This document shows, piece after piece, positions 51,023-62,379 of a stretch of DNA of 64,000 nt. The notes under the pieces were generated by a model that was not told the DNA's origin, searched no databases, and saw only the letters and a list, made by a program, of their open reading frames with translations. Within the stretch, counting starts at the first letter, position 1; each line of letters starts with the position of its first letter. The position numbers and the translations under genes are program-made. The DNA is from Puccinia triticina (taxonomy: Eukaryota > Basidiomycota > Pucciniomycetes > Pucciniales > Pucciniaceae), in the NCBI RefSeq assembly GCF_026914185.1, contig NC_070562.1:4588001-4652000 (forward strand). Direction: 5' to 3'.

Positions 51023-51482
51023 AGGGTTGTATGTTCTTGAATGGCTGGTCTGGTTTGGGGCAGGAATTCAAATTGCTCTTGTTAGTAGTGAGTACTCCAT
51101 CAATTTTTTGATGCACAGGTGGAAGAGATTGGTCTGTAGAATTCTGCACCCCGAGATATATTGTGGTGTAGGAAGTTTGGTAGTGCAAATGGTAATTTTT
51201 GGTAGTGCCTAAACCAGCATTGTGGGTAGTTAAGTTACTTGACTTTCTCCACGTAATTTTGGTAACATAAATATCCTTTTTGTGCATTCATTGAATTCCT
51301 GTTATTAGTAAAAGATGATTTTTTAGTCTTGCACTTAACAAAACAGGCCTGATGCTGACATATGTTTAACATTATGGCTGCAGAAGAATTCACTTAGCCC
51401 TCTGCACTAACACAAGGGCTAAGTTGAGCTCATTTTTGCCTAGCATCTCACTGGTGATGAAAGGGAGATGGGGAGCCAGTTA
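51023..51482. other. Non-coding tract
   Basis: No gene. It contains a hairpin CTTAGCCCT...AGGGCTAAG at about 51395-51426, which might mark the far end of element Y copy 2. Confidence 0.35.
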
Positions 51483-52120
51483 ATGTTAGCCCTGATGGGT
51501 CTGTGTGAGCTGGAGGTGTTTTGGTGGTGGAGGGGGAAATAAATGTGCTTTATTTTGGTACCAGTGGGGAATTTTGGGTGCCAGTGGGCTGGCTGAGCTG
51601 GATTTTAGTGTGCTGAGTTGAGCTGGGACAGAAAGAATTTGCAATCATGGGGGAGCTGGGTGAAGTGGAATTGTTGGTGCAGGGGGAGCTGCATGGGCTG
51701 ATTTGTTTGGTGCAACAAGAGATGAATGAGCTGGATTTTGGGTGAGCTGGATTTTTAGGTGCAGACAGGAGCTTGATGAGCTGGAATTTTAGGTGAGGAG
51801 GGGGCTGAAGGAGCTGAATTTTGGGTGCGGGGTGAGCTGCAGGAGCTGGATTTTAGGTGCCATTGGAGCTGGGTGAGCTGGGTTTTTGGGTGTGGGAAGG
51901 ACTTTTAGGTTCAGAGGGAGCTGAATGAGCTGGATTTCGGGTGCTTGTGTGCAGAGGAAGGCTTGTGAGCTGGATTTCGGCTGCCGGGGGAGCTGGGTGA
52001 GCTGGTATTTTGTGTGCTGGACCAAGGTGCGTAAGCTGGATTTTAGGTGCTATGAGGAGGTGGGAGAGCTGGAATTTTGTGTGCAAGTGGAGCTGGGTAA
52101 GCTGGTTTTTTGGGTACAGG
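51483..52120. repeat. 33-bp minisatellite, left part (element Y copy 2)
   Basis: Irregular units on GAGCTGGGTGAGCTGGATTTT. It ends GGGTACAGG at 52120, where the hAT element begins; the sequence resumes as GTACAGGGGGAGC at 58922. Confidence 0.8.
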
Positions 52121-52454
52121 CAACACTGGGTAATTACGCTACCAGTAATGGTAGCGTAATGGTAACGTAACAATTTTTTGACCATTATCATTACTATTAT
52201 CTGTAATGGACAATTTTTACGTTATAATTATCCATTTGCACTATTTTTTTGTTTAAACTACATTATCCTGTTGGCGGGAGGGGATTTTTTGCCCGCCGTT
52301 ACGTTACTGAAGTGCAGGAACAGATTAAATTACTTGTAATATTATGGATAATGTAGTTAAAAATAAATATTATTATTGTTTTTGAGGGGAGGATCACCTT
52401 CAATGCCTTCCCAGCCTCCACAAATTCCCCAGTCAAAGGGATATCCTCGCGAAG

Positions 52455-52681
52455 CCACATCAGGTACTAACACAGTGTGCCATGGTTGAGGGGAGTAGGC
52501 TCCCACAGCGACTGCTACAAACATCTGACGCTGCCAAGAATAATCTCTCAACAGCGCAGGAGCCCCCAGATAAGCGCAAAGATTTGTGACTAAGGATGTG
52601 ACTGGGATTTTTTTGAAGGCAAACAGTTGCCCCTGGACCAATACAATTACTGTGTGTGCTAGAGCTTGTGAAAACTATCAT
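52455..52681 (-). pseudogene. hAT transposase C-terminal (dimerisation) fragment
   Basis: A minus-strand frame gives NPSHILSHKSLRLSGGSCAVERLFLAASDVCSSRCGSLLP. The ERLF-S/A-A-D pattern, preceded by Ser/Cys and followed by a basic-Leu segment, is the hallmark of the hATC dimerisation region at the end of hAT transposases. The catalytic DDE part is absent. The frame lies 330 bp from the element end, as expected. A second frame overlaps at 52382-52641 but shows no homology. Short, hence moderate confidence. Confidence 0.6.
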
Positions 52682-52724
52682 TGGGTTAGGGCTGTTTCAC
52701 CCCTGAGAATTGAGATAACACATT

Positions 52725-52865
52725 TGTTGTGGCCCAAAGGGGGCTACACAGCCTGAGCCTCACCGCAGTCACGGTACCGGCTCTATCTCAGACTTCTTTC
52801 CGAGAGAGCGTGGATCATTATCAATATCATCTGTTTTGTCACTAGACTTTGTCTGCGCAACAACA
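52725..52865 (+). repeat. Copia-4 5' LTR
   Basis: 141 bp; includes a degenerate TCTCxGAC...TCCGAGA hairpin that is perfect in the 3' LTR (TCTCGGAC with GTCCGAGA). The leader 52877-53545 is pyrimidine-rich and non-coding. Confidence 0.92.
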
Positions 52866-53545
52866 GGTTATGAGCCTTTGACGCTTAAACAACATTCAGA
52901 CTCAGATCATCACCATTGTTTACTACTAATCATAGTTAAACTATCCTCTGTTTTTAACTCTACGGTTCTCTCTCAATCTCCTTCCCTCTAACATACCTTG
53001 TATATCCAAAAGTATTGTTCGTCAAGATCAGCAATCTTGTTTACTCGTGAATTAACCCTTCTCCATTTGGACGACTCGACAACAACAGCTATTTTTGTAA
53101 CGTTGAAGACTATTATGGGCTAGAAGGGCTAGCCACCTTTTGAAAGCAAGACTGTGGCTTGGTCTTGTTTGCTGAGAGTAGTTGTAGACCTACAATTTTA
53201 GTAATTGACTCCCACTTGAATCCCTTCAACTTTCATCTGCCAGATTTTCAACAAACTCCACCTCAATTTTATTTCTTCGTTCTAACTCAAATCAACTCTT
53301 AAATTAAAATCTTTTCTTTCATCTTCTTCTTCTACAAACCTCTTCCCAACACATCCCCAATCCTTTGTCCTGTTTTTCTGTTTTTTCCCCTACCTTCTTC
53401 TTCCAACCTCCCTTAACCCTCTTGAACATCTTACTCTTGCCACCGTTCCCTTTTTTCTTGTCCTTTTCTTCCTTAAACCCTTTGTAAACCTTTCCCTCAC
53501 CATCTCTCCCCCTTCTTCTCATCCATTCTTCCACGGAACAGTCTT

Positions 53546-54994
53546 TTGATGTCCGACTCAAATCCAAAACAAGACACAACATCCTCAACTGCGACCAACT
53601 GGCAGCTTGACAATCTATCCCATCGTGATCATATGACGGAGGATATTGCTATTCTCCAAGCCCAACTTGGTCAGCAACCGCTCAGCCCGGAATCCAGCAA
53701 CAACACTGTCCGCGACAAGGGTAAAGGCAAGACAGGCGTTTAAGACAATAACAAAGCGCCCAAACCCATGGACCCCCCTCTCCCTGAACCTAGCAACTGT
53801 GTGACAAGAAAATCTGACCATGTGATTTTCCCGCAAGGAGACGGCAACAGACTCTTGGCTTGCGACGCCAAACGACTGAAAGAGCTTCGAGATTTCAAGG
53901 AGGCCGAGTTTCTACTTAAACAAAGCAAACTCGTGGCCGGATTGATCCAGTCTGCGAAGAGCCTGTTCCGGTCAGAAAACATCCTGATGGAAGATGGAAA
54001 CAATTTTGGTGATTGGTATTGGAATTTGGTGGAGGTCGGGAGAGCTTGTTTGACGAGTGTGACGTTCTTCTTTGAGAAATGTGACAATACGACTTTTGAG
54101 AAAATCGGCCGCGCGGTTCTGATTGGCAGCATTGACAGATCCCATGTCGCCGAGATGCAGAAGTTTGTCACGTGCTACGAGATGTTTGAAGCACTTTTTG
54201 CCAAATTCAAGACAAGCTCACGGGCGGCCCAAATGAACATTTGGTACAAGTTTTGAAACTTCAAGATTGACGCAGACGGACACAATGCGGGTATCTCATC
54301 AGGACTCAAGGATCTTCTCTCGGAATGGACATCTCTAGGCGTCAAATTTGGGACCAACGCTTTTCTTGGTTTGATCGACCAGGCCGCGGTGATGGAGTTG
54401 GGCGCGCAATACAAGTCAAATTTTGAGCTGAAAGTGGAGAATTTGGTGCAAGCTGACAAGAAAGGAGGATGTCCAACTTTCGAAGCCGTCATTAATGCGC
54501 TCGACATCTGTAAGGAACAACACCGGAACATCACAGAGATTGCAGCATCCGGTCCAGCTTTCACATCAAGTCAACCTCCATCGGCACTGATTGCCTCCGC
54601 GGGAACAGAAGACACTTTTGATGTGTTGGCGTACCTTGCGGAGGTCAACCACTTGGAATGGGTAGATGCTCTCGATTTCTATGCGTTGACGGCGAACACG
54701 TGTTGGCATTGCGGGGGAGGAGGCCACTATGCCAGGAAATGTCAAGAGAAAGCAAAAGGAGCAACCAGCAACAATCAGTTCAGCCAGCCAGTCGATACAA
54801 TTGTTGGCACAATTTATGGACAACTGCCCAGCGGGTTCTTGGTTCACTCAGGCCGCTTCCCAAGAATGAATTTTTTGCCGGACACCGACACCCCCCACGC
54901 GAAATCAACAACACGCTTGAAATCTGGCCAACTACTATTGCCCAAAGTACGCCCACCAAGACCGACAGCACCGACCAAACCCTTTGAAGAGTGA
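53546..54994 (+). pseudogene. gag: Copia-4 Gag
   Basis: Starts MSDSNPKQDTTSS (ATG at 53549). Gag core around 53850-54450 (LLEDGNNFGDWYWN-type GxNFxxW motif common in copia gag). A CCHC knuckle (CWHCGGGGHYARKC) lies near 54700. TAA at 53741-53743 and TGA at 54254-54256 interrupt the same frame. Near 54990 the frame shifts by +1 into the protease part. Gag forms the particle that packages element RNA; here it is non-functional. Confidence 0.85.
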
Positions 54995-57900
54995 AGCAAC
55001 AACACCAGTATCCGGAAAAGGGGGGGTGTTGGCCCACGCTGTTGAGGTCAACGGCCTGCTGGATGACCTGGATAACTTGGACTTCCATTCAATGGCGTTG
55101 GGGGAGGATCTGGTGAGTGACGTTGCTGTTTTTGATACCGGTGCTTCACACGGTTTCACAGGCTCTAAGTGTCTCTTGCATGATTTCCGCATCTTGCCAA
55201 AACCTATTGGTGTATCCGTAGCTACCAGCGGGGGAGGCAGCCAGATCACCGGAGTGGGGAGTTTGAAATTTAGGGCGCCAGACGGACACGTTGTTGTTCT
55301 ACAGCAAGTTCTTTATTGTGAGCATGCCAAAGCCACTTTGATATCTATGGCGGCTTTGCAAAAAGCTAATGCTCTGGTCAAATATGACAACGGAACAGAC
55401 ACATTCCATATTTCCTGGTCTGACGGTACCCTGCTTTTCTCCTGCGCTTTTGAGCCTACAAAAAACCGTTGGTGTATGCCTTACCCAATGGTGCGAGCGG
55501 ATTTGACATTAGCAACTTCATCAGCATGCAGCTTTTTATTAGCGAGTGCAGATAAGGCTTCCGGTGCCAAAACCAAACATGTTTCCTGTTCATCATCTCC
55601 AATTGTTCCTTATCAACCCATCTCCTCCTTTTCTGTAAATTCACCAGTCTGAGATGAAATGAACACATTAACTTTTCTGTCTTCCAAAGCTACTTTGCCT
55701 CCCGGGGATGAAGTGTTCAAAGAACCACTGGGCCATGCGTCAGGTTTCAATGGAGACCGGAGACACTGAAAAAGGATGAGATTAAGCTTCTACACTTCCA
55801 CAGAATGTTTGGTCATGCCAGTCTCAGGCATATCAGGCGAATGGTCAAGAGGCAGCTGGGGCTTGGACTACCTGAAGAGATTCCTCCAGGAAAAATCCAC
55901 TGTCCCGTCTGCGCCATCAGCAAAAGCACACAGATCAATCCTTTGGCGTCAACATTGCAAAAAGTGGAATGGCTGGATGTGATGGCCGTGGACCTGATGG
56001 GACCGTTTCAGGTTGATTCAATTTATGGCGGCAAATACCTCTTGACGATGAGAGATGTGGCGACTGGTTATGCTTTTGTAAAAGTCCTGAAAACAAAAAA
56101 TGAAGCTAATGCGCATATAATAGCAATCATTACTCGGCTAGAGAAAGCAACAGGAAAACGCATTGGCACGCTAAGGAGTGACAATGGAGGAGAATTTGCT
56201 AACAAAGTTTTGAGTGATTTTCTGACTATGAAAGGAATTGCGGCAGAGAAATTGTTACCATACCATCACTACCAGAACAGTGTGATCAAGCCTTTCAACT
56301 GGACTCTTGCCGACATGGACCGGACAGTACTGATTGACAGTCCCCTGCCAAAGGAATTCTGGAGCTACTCGTTTGTATGGGCGGGACACGTCCTTAATAG
56401 GATCCCGAACAGGGCGAGCGGGGATGTGACACCCTACAAAGCAATGTTTGGTCAAAAACCGCAATATGATCATTTCAGAGTGTTTGGGAGTCTAGGGTAT
56501 GTACATGTCCCACATGAAAAAAGGAAGAAACTAGATGATAGGGCTGTCAGAGGGCATGTGATTGCGCATCTGGAGTCCAGCAAAGGGTGGCTCTTTTGGC
56601 TACCTGAGAAGAAAGTCTTTGCCTCTTCAGCAATGGTGCGGTTTCCTGACGATATGGTGGCTGCCCAAGGACCACCAAAACCTGAAAAACTTCTGTGCGG
56701 ACCGGTTGCGGGACCAGTGCCCTCAACACCAAAGCTTTCCGTGGATTTTGTTATGAATCTTCTCCAATTGGGAGACTTCTCCAATGAAATTGAATTCACA
56801 AATCTAGAGCTAATTGTTGACAAGATAATTGACCTGTGCCAGTTTTATGCCATTACAGTTCCCAATACCTTCAAACAGGCAATGAATTCACCCGATAAGG
56901 AGGCGTGGTCTAAAGCAATCGCCGTGGAACTCTCAAACCTAAAACAGATGAGGGTTTGGGTGCTGCGCCTGAAACCAGACGACAAGAAGGCACTTGGTGG
57001 CAGATGGGTATTGGCAACAAAACCTGCAGTGAATTGCGAAGGAATTTGTTTCAAAGCAAGGTATGTAGCAAAGGGCTTCACGCAGGTAGAGGGGCAAGAT
57101 TTCAATGCGACATTTGCGCCTATGGCCACGTTTGTGTCCCTTAGGTTACTGCTAACTGTTTCAGCTGCGTATGGATGGCCAGTCCAAAGTTTTGATTCTG
57201 TAGCAGCCTACCTCAACTCGCCCATTGATGAGGAGGTATGGGTCAAACCACCTGAAGGGATGCAAGTGCCACCGGGACATGCGCTTCTTCTTAAAAAGGC
57301 GTTGTATGGCAAACGACAAGCAGCACGCTGCTGGTGGCTGCACCTGAAGAATTTTCTCAACAAGTTTGGCTACTCACCCTCCCAATATGATAACAGTTTG
57401 TCTATTCTCAGGCATCCAGACAAGGCGGGAGTGGTTTGGCTACATGTGGACGATGGAGTGGTCACGTCTTCAAGCAAAGCACTACTGAAGAAGCTGGAAA
57501 TCAACTTGAAAGATATTCTAAAAATCAAGTGGTCCAGCGGACTGGATTCAATTGTAGGCCTGAATGTCGAGAGATCAAACAGGGGTTTTCAACTGTACCA
57601 ACAGGAGCTAATCAAAGGCATACTGGACAGACACTGGGACGGGACAACAACGGCTGTGACTCCCCTGCCAACAGGTTTCAATGCAACGACGGATGCCGAA
57701 GGGAATGCAGCAGACTCAGGAAGATACCTATCCGTGATTGGATCTCTGAGTTATTGGGCGGTAGGTACTAGACCTGACATTTGTTTTGCAGTCAACTACC
57801 TAGCGCGCTTTGCAGCGAAACCGGGTGTGGTACAATGGAAGGGAGTAAAGCACCTAGTCAACTACCTCGCAGGGAGCAAGGATACAAGGCTGTCACTCTT

Positions 57901-58375
57901 CCCTTCAACTGACCTAAAACCTCTAAAGTGTTTTGCAGATGCGTCGTGGGGCGGTTAATTCTCAAGGTCATTGTATGGAGTCCTGATCACCTTTTTAAAC
58001 TGCCCCGTTCTCTGGGTTTTGCAAAGGCAGCTGTTGGTGGCTTCGTCCACCTGCTATGCGGAATATATGGCACTAGGCGTGGCAACGAGACAAGCTCTGT
58101 GGGTAAGCCACCTTCTCAAAGATGTTTTGAAGAAGGATTTTGTTGGCTTCCTCTTCTGTGATAACCAGTCAGCCATCAAGGTGTCAACAGATGACGCTTC
58201 CAACAAGAGGACACACCACACTGACAGAGATTTTTATATAACTAATGAATCTCTCTTTCAGAAAAAGACAGCTTTAGAATGGGTAGGTACTAAAAATCAA
58301 CTAGCTGATATCTTTACCAAATGCATGGCACCGGAGAGTTTTGTTTCTTTAAGGAAAAGAATTATGCAGCCCTGA
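54984..58375 (+). pseudogene. pol: Copia-4 Pol (protease, integrase, RT, RNase H), broken
   Basis: Protease 54984-55652: VAVFDTGASHGFTG with DTGA active site, in a frame that differs from gag and from integrase, so two compensating indels flank it (near 54990 and 55650-55700). Integrase from about 55790: HFHRMFGHASLRH, CPVCAISKSTQ, VDLMGPFQVD, LRSDNGGEFAN; the position expected for the catalytic Glu reads YHHYQNSVIKPFN, so the PxxNGxxE motif is lost. RT: VAKGFTQVEGQDFNATFAP, YGKRQAARCWW, active site LHVDDGVVTSS. RNase H 57850-58375: CYAEYMALGVATRQALW, LADIFTKCM. TAA at 57956-57958 interrupts just before RNase H. Confidence 0.88.
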
Positions 58376-58509
58376 TTGAGATTTCTCAGTTTTTTGGTTT
58401 CTGTTCATTTTTTTCTTTTTCTCTCGTATTTTTCTTTCCCTTATTTTTGTTAGATTACTATTGTACATATGTTGTATTGGTGGTACCGGGTCTATGGCAA
58501 GAGGGGGGG

Positions 58510-58650
58510 TGTTGTAGCCCAAAGGGGGCTACACAGCCTGAGCCTCGCTGCAGTCACGGTACCGGCTCTATCTCGGACTTCTGTCCGAGAGAGCGTGGAT
58601 CATTATCAATATCATCTGTTTTGTCACTAGACTTTGTCTGCGCGACAACA
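58510..58650 (+). repeat. Copia-4 3' LTR
   Basis: 141 bp, partner of 52725-52865, preceded by a ten-base purine run and followed by ACATT. Confidence 0.92.
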
Positions 58651-58921
58651 ACATTATCCAGGGGTGAAGTGCTATATAAGCATATTATCCAGGAGTGGAG
58701 CACCGTACAGCATCTGCTTCATGGCAATAACGCACTATCCTGGAAAATTATCATTACATTATCTGTTTCAGGATCCAAAAAAAACACGCACACAATTATG
58801 TTACGGGCGCGTCAGGAAATCACAAATTACGGATAGCAGTAACGTAGCTGGGCGGCAACTGAATCCATTACGTTACTGAGATAGCGTGGATAATGTAGGG
58901 TAACATAATTACCCAGTGTTG

Positions 58922-60540
58922 GTACAGGGGGAGCTGCATGAGCTGGATTTTTGAGTGCTGTGGGGAGCTTCATGAGCTGGATTTTGGTACTCAGAGAGCT
59001 ACATGCTGATTTTTGGGTGTTGAGGAGAGATTTGTGAGCTTGGTTTTTGGATGCAGATGGCAGCTGTATGAGCTGGATTGTTGGGTGCAGAGGGAGCTGC
59101 ATGAGCTGGAATTTGGGTGCGGAGGGGCATGAGCTGGACTTTGGGTGCGGAGGGGTGCTGTTTGAGATGGATTGTTAGGTTCAGAGTGAGCTGCATGAGC
59201 TGGATTTTGGGTGCAGAGGGAGCTGAATGAGCTAATTAGGATGCTGAGGGGAACTGGGTGAGCTGAATTTTGGCTTCTGAGATGAGCTGGGTTAGCTGGA
59301 TTTTTGGGTACAGAGGGAGCTGGGTGAGCTGGATTTTGGAAGCTGAGGGGAGCTGGATGAGCTAGATTTTTGAGTGCAGAGGGAGCTGGCTGAGCTGGAG
59401 TTTTGGGTGCGTAGGGAGCTGCGTGAGCTGGAATTTTGGGTGCAGAGGGAGCTGTGTGAGCTAGATTTTTGGGTGCGGAGGGAGCTGGGTGAGCTGGATT
59501 TTTGGGTGCGGAGGGAGCTGGGTGAGCTGGATTTCTGGGTTCAGAGGGAGCTGGGTGAGCTTGATTTTTGGGTGCAGAGGGAGCTGCATTAGCCAGATTT
59601 CTGGGTGCAGAGGGAGCTGCGTGAGCTGGATTTTTGGGTGCAGAGGGAGCTGGGTGAGCTGAATTTTTGGGTGCGGAGGGAGCTGGGTGAGCTGGATTTC
59701 TGGGTGCAGAGGGAGCTGGGTGAGCTTGATTTTTGGGTGCAGAGGGAGCTGCATTAGCCAGATTTCTGGGTGCAGAGGGAGCTGCGTGAGCTGGATTTTT
59801 GCTTGCAGGGAGCTGGGTGAGCTGGATTTTTGGGTGCAGAGGGAGCTGGGTGAGCTGGATTTCTGGGTGCAGAGGGAGCTGGGTGAGCTGGATTTCTGGG
59901 TGGAGAGGGAGCTGAATGAGCTGTATTTTTAGGTTTAGAGGGAGCTGCATGAGCTGGATTTTTGGGTGCAGAGGGAGCTGGGTGAGCTGGATTTCTGGGT
60001 GCAGAGGGAGCTGGGTGAGCTGGATTTTTGGGTGCAGAGGGAGCTGGGTGAGTTGGATTTTTGGGTGCAGAGGGAGCTGGGTGAGCTGGATTTCTGGGTG
60101 CAAAGGGAGCTGGGTGAGCTGGATTTCTGGGTGGAGAGGGAGCTGAATGAGCTGTATTTTTGGGTTTAGAGGGAGCTTCATGAGCTGGATTTTTGGTTGC
60201 AGAGGGAGCTGGGTGAGCTGGATTTCTGGGTGCAGAGGGAGCTGGGTGAGCTGGATTTTTGGGTGCAGAGGGAGCTGGGTGAGCTGAATTTTTGGGTGCA
60301 GAGGGAGCTGGGTGAGCTGGATTTCTGGGTGGAGAGGGAGCTGAATGAGCTGTATTTTTGGGTTTAGAGGGAGCTGCATGAGCTGGATTTTTGGTTGCAG
60401 AGGCAGCTGGGTGAGCTGGATTTCTGGGTGGAGAGGGAGCTGTGTGAGCTGTATTTTTGCCTGCAGTGAGCTGGGTGAGCTGGATTGTGGATGTGGAGGG
60501 GAGCTGGATGGATCTTTTACACAAGGCAGAGCTGGATGAG
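58922..60540. repeat. 33-bp minisatellite, right part (element Y copy 2)
   Basis: About 48 units of 33 bp, consensus GAGGGAGCTGGGTGAGCTGG then ATTTTTGGGTGCA, most regular at 59450-60450. Blocks of several units are themselves repeated (units with GTATTTTTAGGTTTAGAG recur near 59925, 60155 and 60355), so there is a higher-order period of about 200 bp. Long open frames on both strands (for example 58991-60604 minus) are periodicity artefacts. Confidence 0.9.
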
Positions 60541-60671
60541 CTGGAATATTGAATGAACATGCCTGAGCTGACCACAGGCAGCTCCAGTGATCCTTCCATT
60601 CCAAATGGAGGATGAGATCCTGTTTTCCACCATTTAGAATGGAATGGAATTGAAGTATTTCTTAGCCACAG
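60541..60671. repeat. Element Y terminus with hairpin (copy 2, reverse of copy 1)
   Basis: Reverse complement of 44886-44978. Arms CCTTCCATTCCAAATGG (60592-60608) and CCATTTAGAATGGAATGG (60630-60647) with two differences. Ends TTTCTTAGCC at 60666. Confidence 0.65.
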
Positions 60672-61986
60672 GTGAAGCAAGGCGTGGCGTGGGGCGGTCT
60701 TGGGTGGTGTTTCGCCAGGGCGATGGGCGGGCATGGTATCAGTAGCATCCCCGTGGCAGTTACGGGTTGGCGAGGCGTGGTGTGGTGGTGCTGGTGGGTA
60801 TATAAGGGGAGGGAAGTGGGACCATCGATCCGCAGGGGGTTTGGTTTCGTCCGCCCCCTCCCTGGGAGCCCCCTAGCTGCTTGGTTAGGCCCTCCCTGGA
60901 CAGCTTACCAACCGGCCCACTTTTGCTTGTTGCTCCGGCACAGCTGGAGGGTCATCCATAGGGGCTTTGGGTCTTCGGGGATATTCAACGTGCCAAGTGA
61001 GATTAAGGGGCAAGTTTTGCCCCCTTTGTGTGAAAAAAACACCCCAAAACTTAGATCTACAGATCTAGAATTCTGTGGATTTAAGAAAGTGGGATCAATA
61101 TCATGAAATAAATGTTAGCCCTGGTTTAGATACAGTGGCAGAAACACCAAAAAAACACCCAATTAGGCAATATTTTGAAACTAATCAGACTTTAGCTGCT
61201 TGTTTTTGGGATTTTAATCCATGAAAGCTACACCAAAATACTCTTTGCAAACGGATGAACATTCTGGTACCAATATCATGGAATAATCAACATTCCTGGT
61301 TGAGATATAATGGCAGAAACACAAAAAATGAGGCAATAGTTCCTGACTGATTAAATGAGGCTGCTACATTGGGAGATTTTTATTGGAAAAAAGCCTTCCT
61401 AAATTGATCTTTCCAACTTTCCCATCATTATGGTACCAATATCATGAATTCATCCCCATTGCAAGTTGAGATATAGTTGTAGAAAAACAACAAAACCAAC
61501 CAATCAGGCAATATTTCACACTGATCAGACTCTAACTGCAACATTTTGGGACTTTCATAGACCAAAAATTTCTCAAATTATTGTTCAGATATTGCTGATC
61601 TTCAAGGACCTCATGGTACCAATATCATGAAATAAATCTTAGCCCTGGTTGAGACACAATGGCAGAAGCACAAAAAACACTGCCTGATAATTTTAGGGGA
61701 TAGTTTCAAGCCAACCAGACTCAATCAATCTCTTTACATTCAAAAAATGTTGAACCTCATATTCTGAGATAAAATCAGTTGACCCATTGAATATATTGGG
61801 GAAAAACCCCCCATTAGTCTTTGATTGAACAACAGAAGCAAAAGACACCTTACTCAAATCTGGTACAAATGTTAAATCAATCTCAGGCCTAGTAGAAATT
61901 CAGGATATTGGATATGATGAGTGATATATACAAGCCATTAAATTTGAAAAAAATTGATGTAGCATGATAAATTGAGACTGATTGGG

Positions 61987-62018
<32 letters not shown>

Positions 62019-62379
62019 GGAAAGTAGATTTCAACACTTCTGCAAGTTTTGAGAGACAATAATTCATGCCTCCCCATTTCTCCTCACCCCTCCCCCTCCC
62101 TGCCTGACTTATCAGACTATTTTTTCTCAGGAATAATTCATATGAGTTTGTAAAAATGACCTATTTGATCTGGCAACAAAATGAAGCTTTTACTATGGTC
62201 AAAAACTAAGACAGGGGAAAATCAAGAGGAAGAGGGATGATATAAGGGTTATGATGTTGCAAGAAGGAAAAAAATTAAAGAGAAATTTCAAAAAGAAAAA
62301 AAAATGATCAATATAATTTGATCAATATATGCCATATTGATCAATATATGCCTTCCCAAATTCATCCATGTTTGTAGTG
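60672..62379 (+). repeat. XZ dispersed repeat, complete copy
   Basis: Module X (60672-61097) with TATATAA at 60799-60805, then about four diverged satellite monomers (phase marks near 61125, 61300, 61466, 61649), an AT-rich part with a 32-nt T-run (61988-62019), a GATCAATAT inverted motif repeated near 62305-62350, and the closing CCAAATTCATCCAT ending with TAGTG at 62379. It truncates Copia-5. No protein is recognised, so it is probably non-autonomous. Confidence 0.6.

Larger units (their letters stand above)
52725..58650 (+). mobile_element. Copia-4, full-length Ty1/copia element with very short LTRs
   Basis: LTRs 52725-52865 and 58510-58650 of only 141 bp, TGTTGT...CAACA, flanked by ACATT (52720-52724 and 58651-58655). 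LTRs differ at six positions (about 4%), so it is older than the others. Primer site GGTTATGAGCC at 52866-52876 (half tRNA-iMet type); polypurine tract AGAGGGGGGG at 58500-58509. It is inserted inside the hAT element. Polyprotein is broken. Confidence 0.94.
52121..58921 (-). mobile_element. hAT-type DNA transposon, internally deleted, carrying Copia-4
   Basis: Inverted ends CAACACTGGGTAATTACG (52121) and, at 58904-58920, TAATTACCCAGTGTT. Flanked by GTACAGG at 52114-52120 and 58922-58928 (7-8 bp, the hAT range). Subterminal GTTACGTTAC-type repeats are present. Without Copia-4 only about 870 bp remain, including the end of a transposase. It is inserted in the 33-bp minisatellite. Confidence 0.75.

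Noticed and set aside
58991..60604. A 537-residue repeat protein (IQLTQLPLHP type) on the minus strand
   Set aside because: The 33-bp period is a multiple of 3, so frames stay open on both strands; several overlapping frames exist, and units vary without regard to amino acids.
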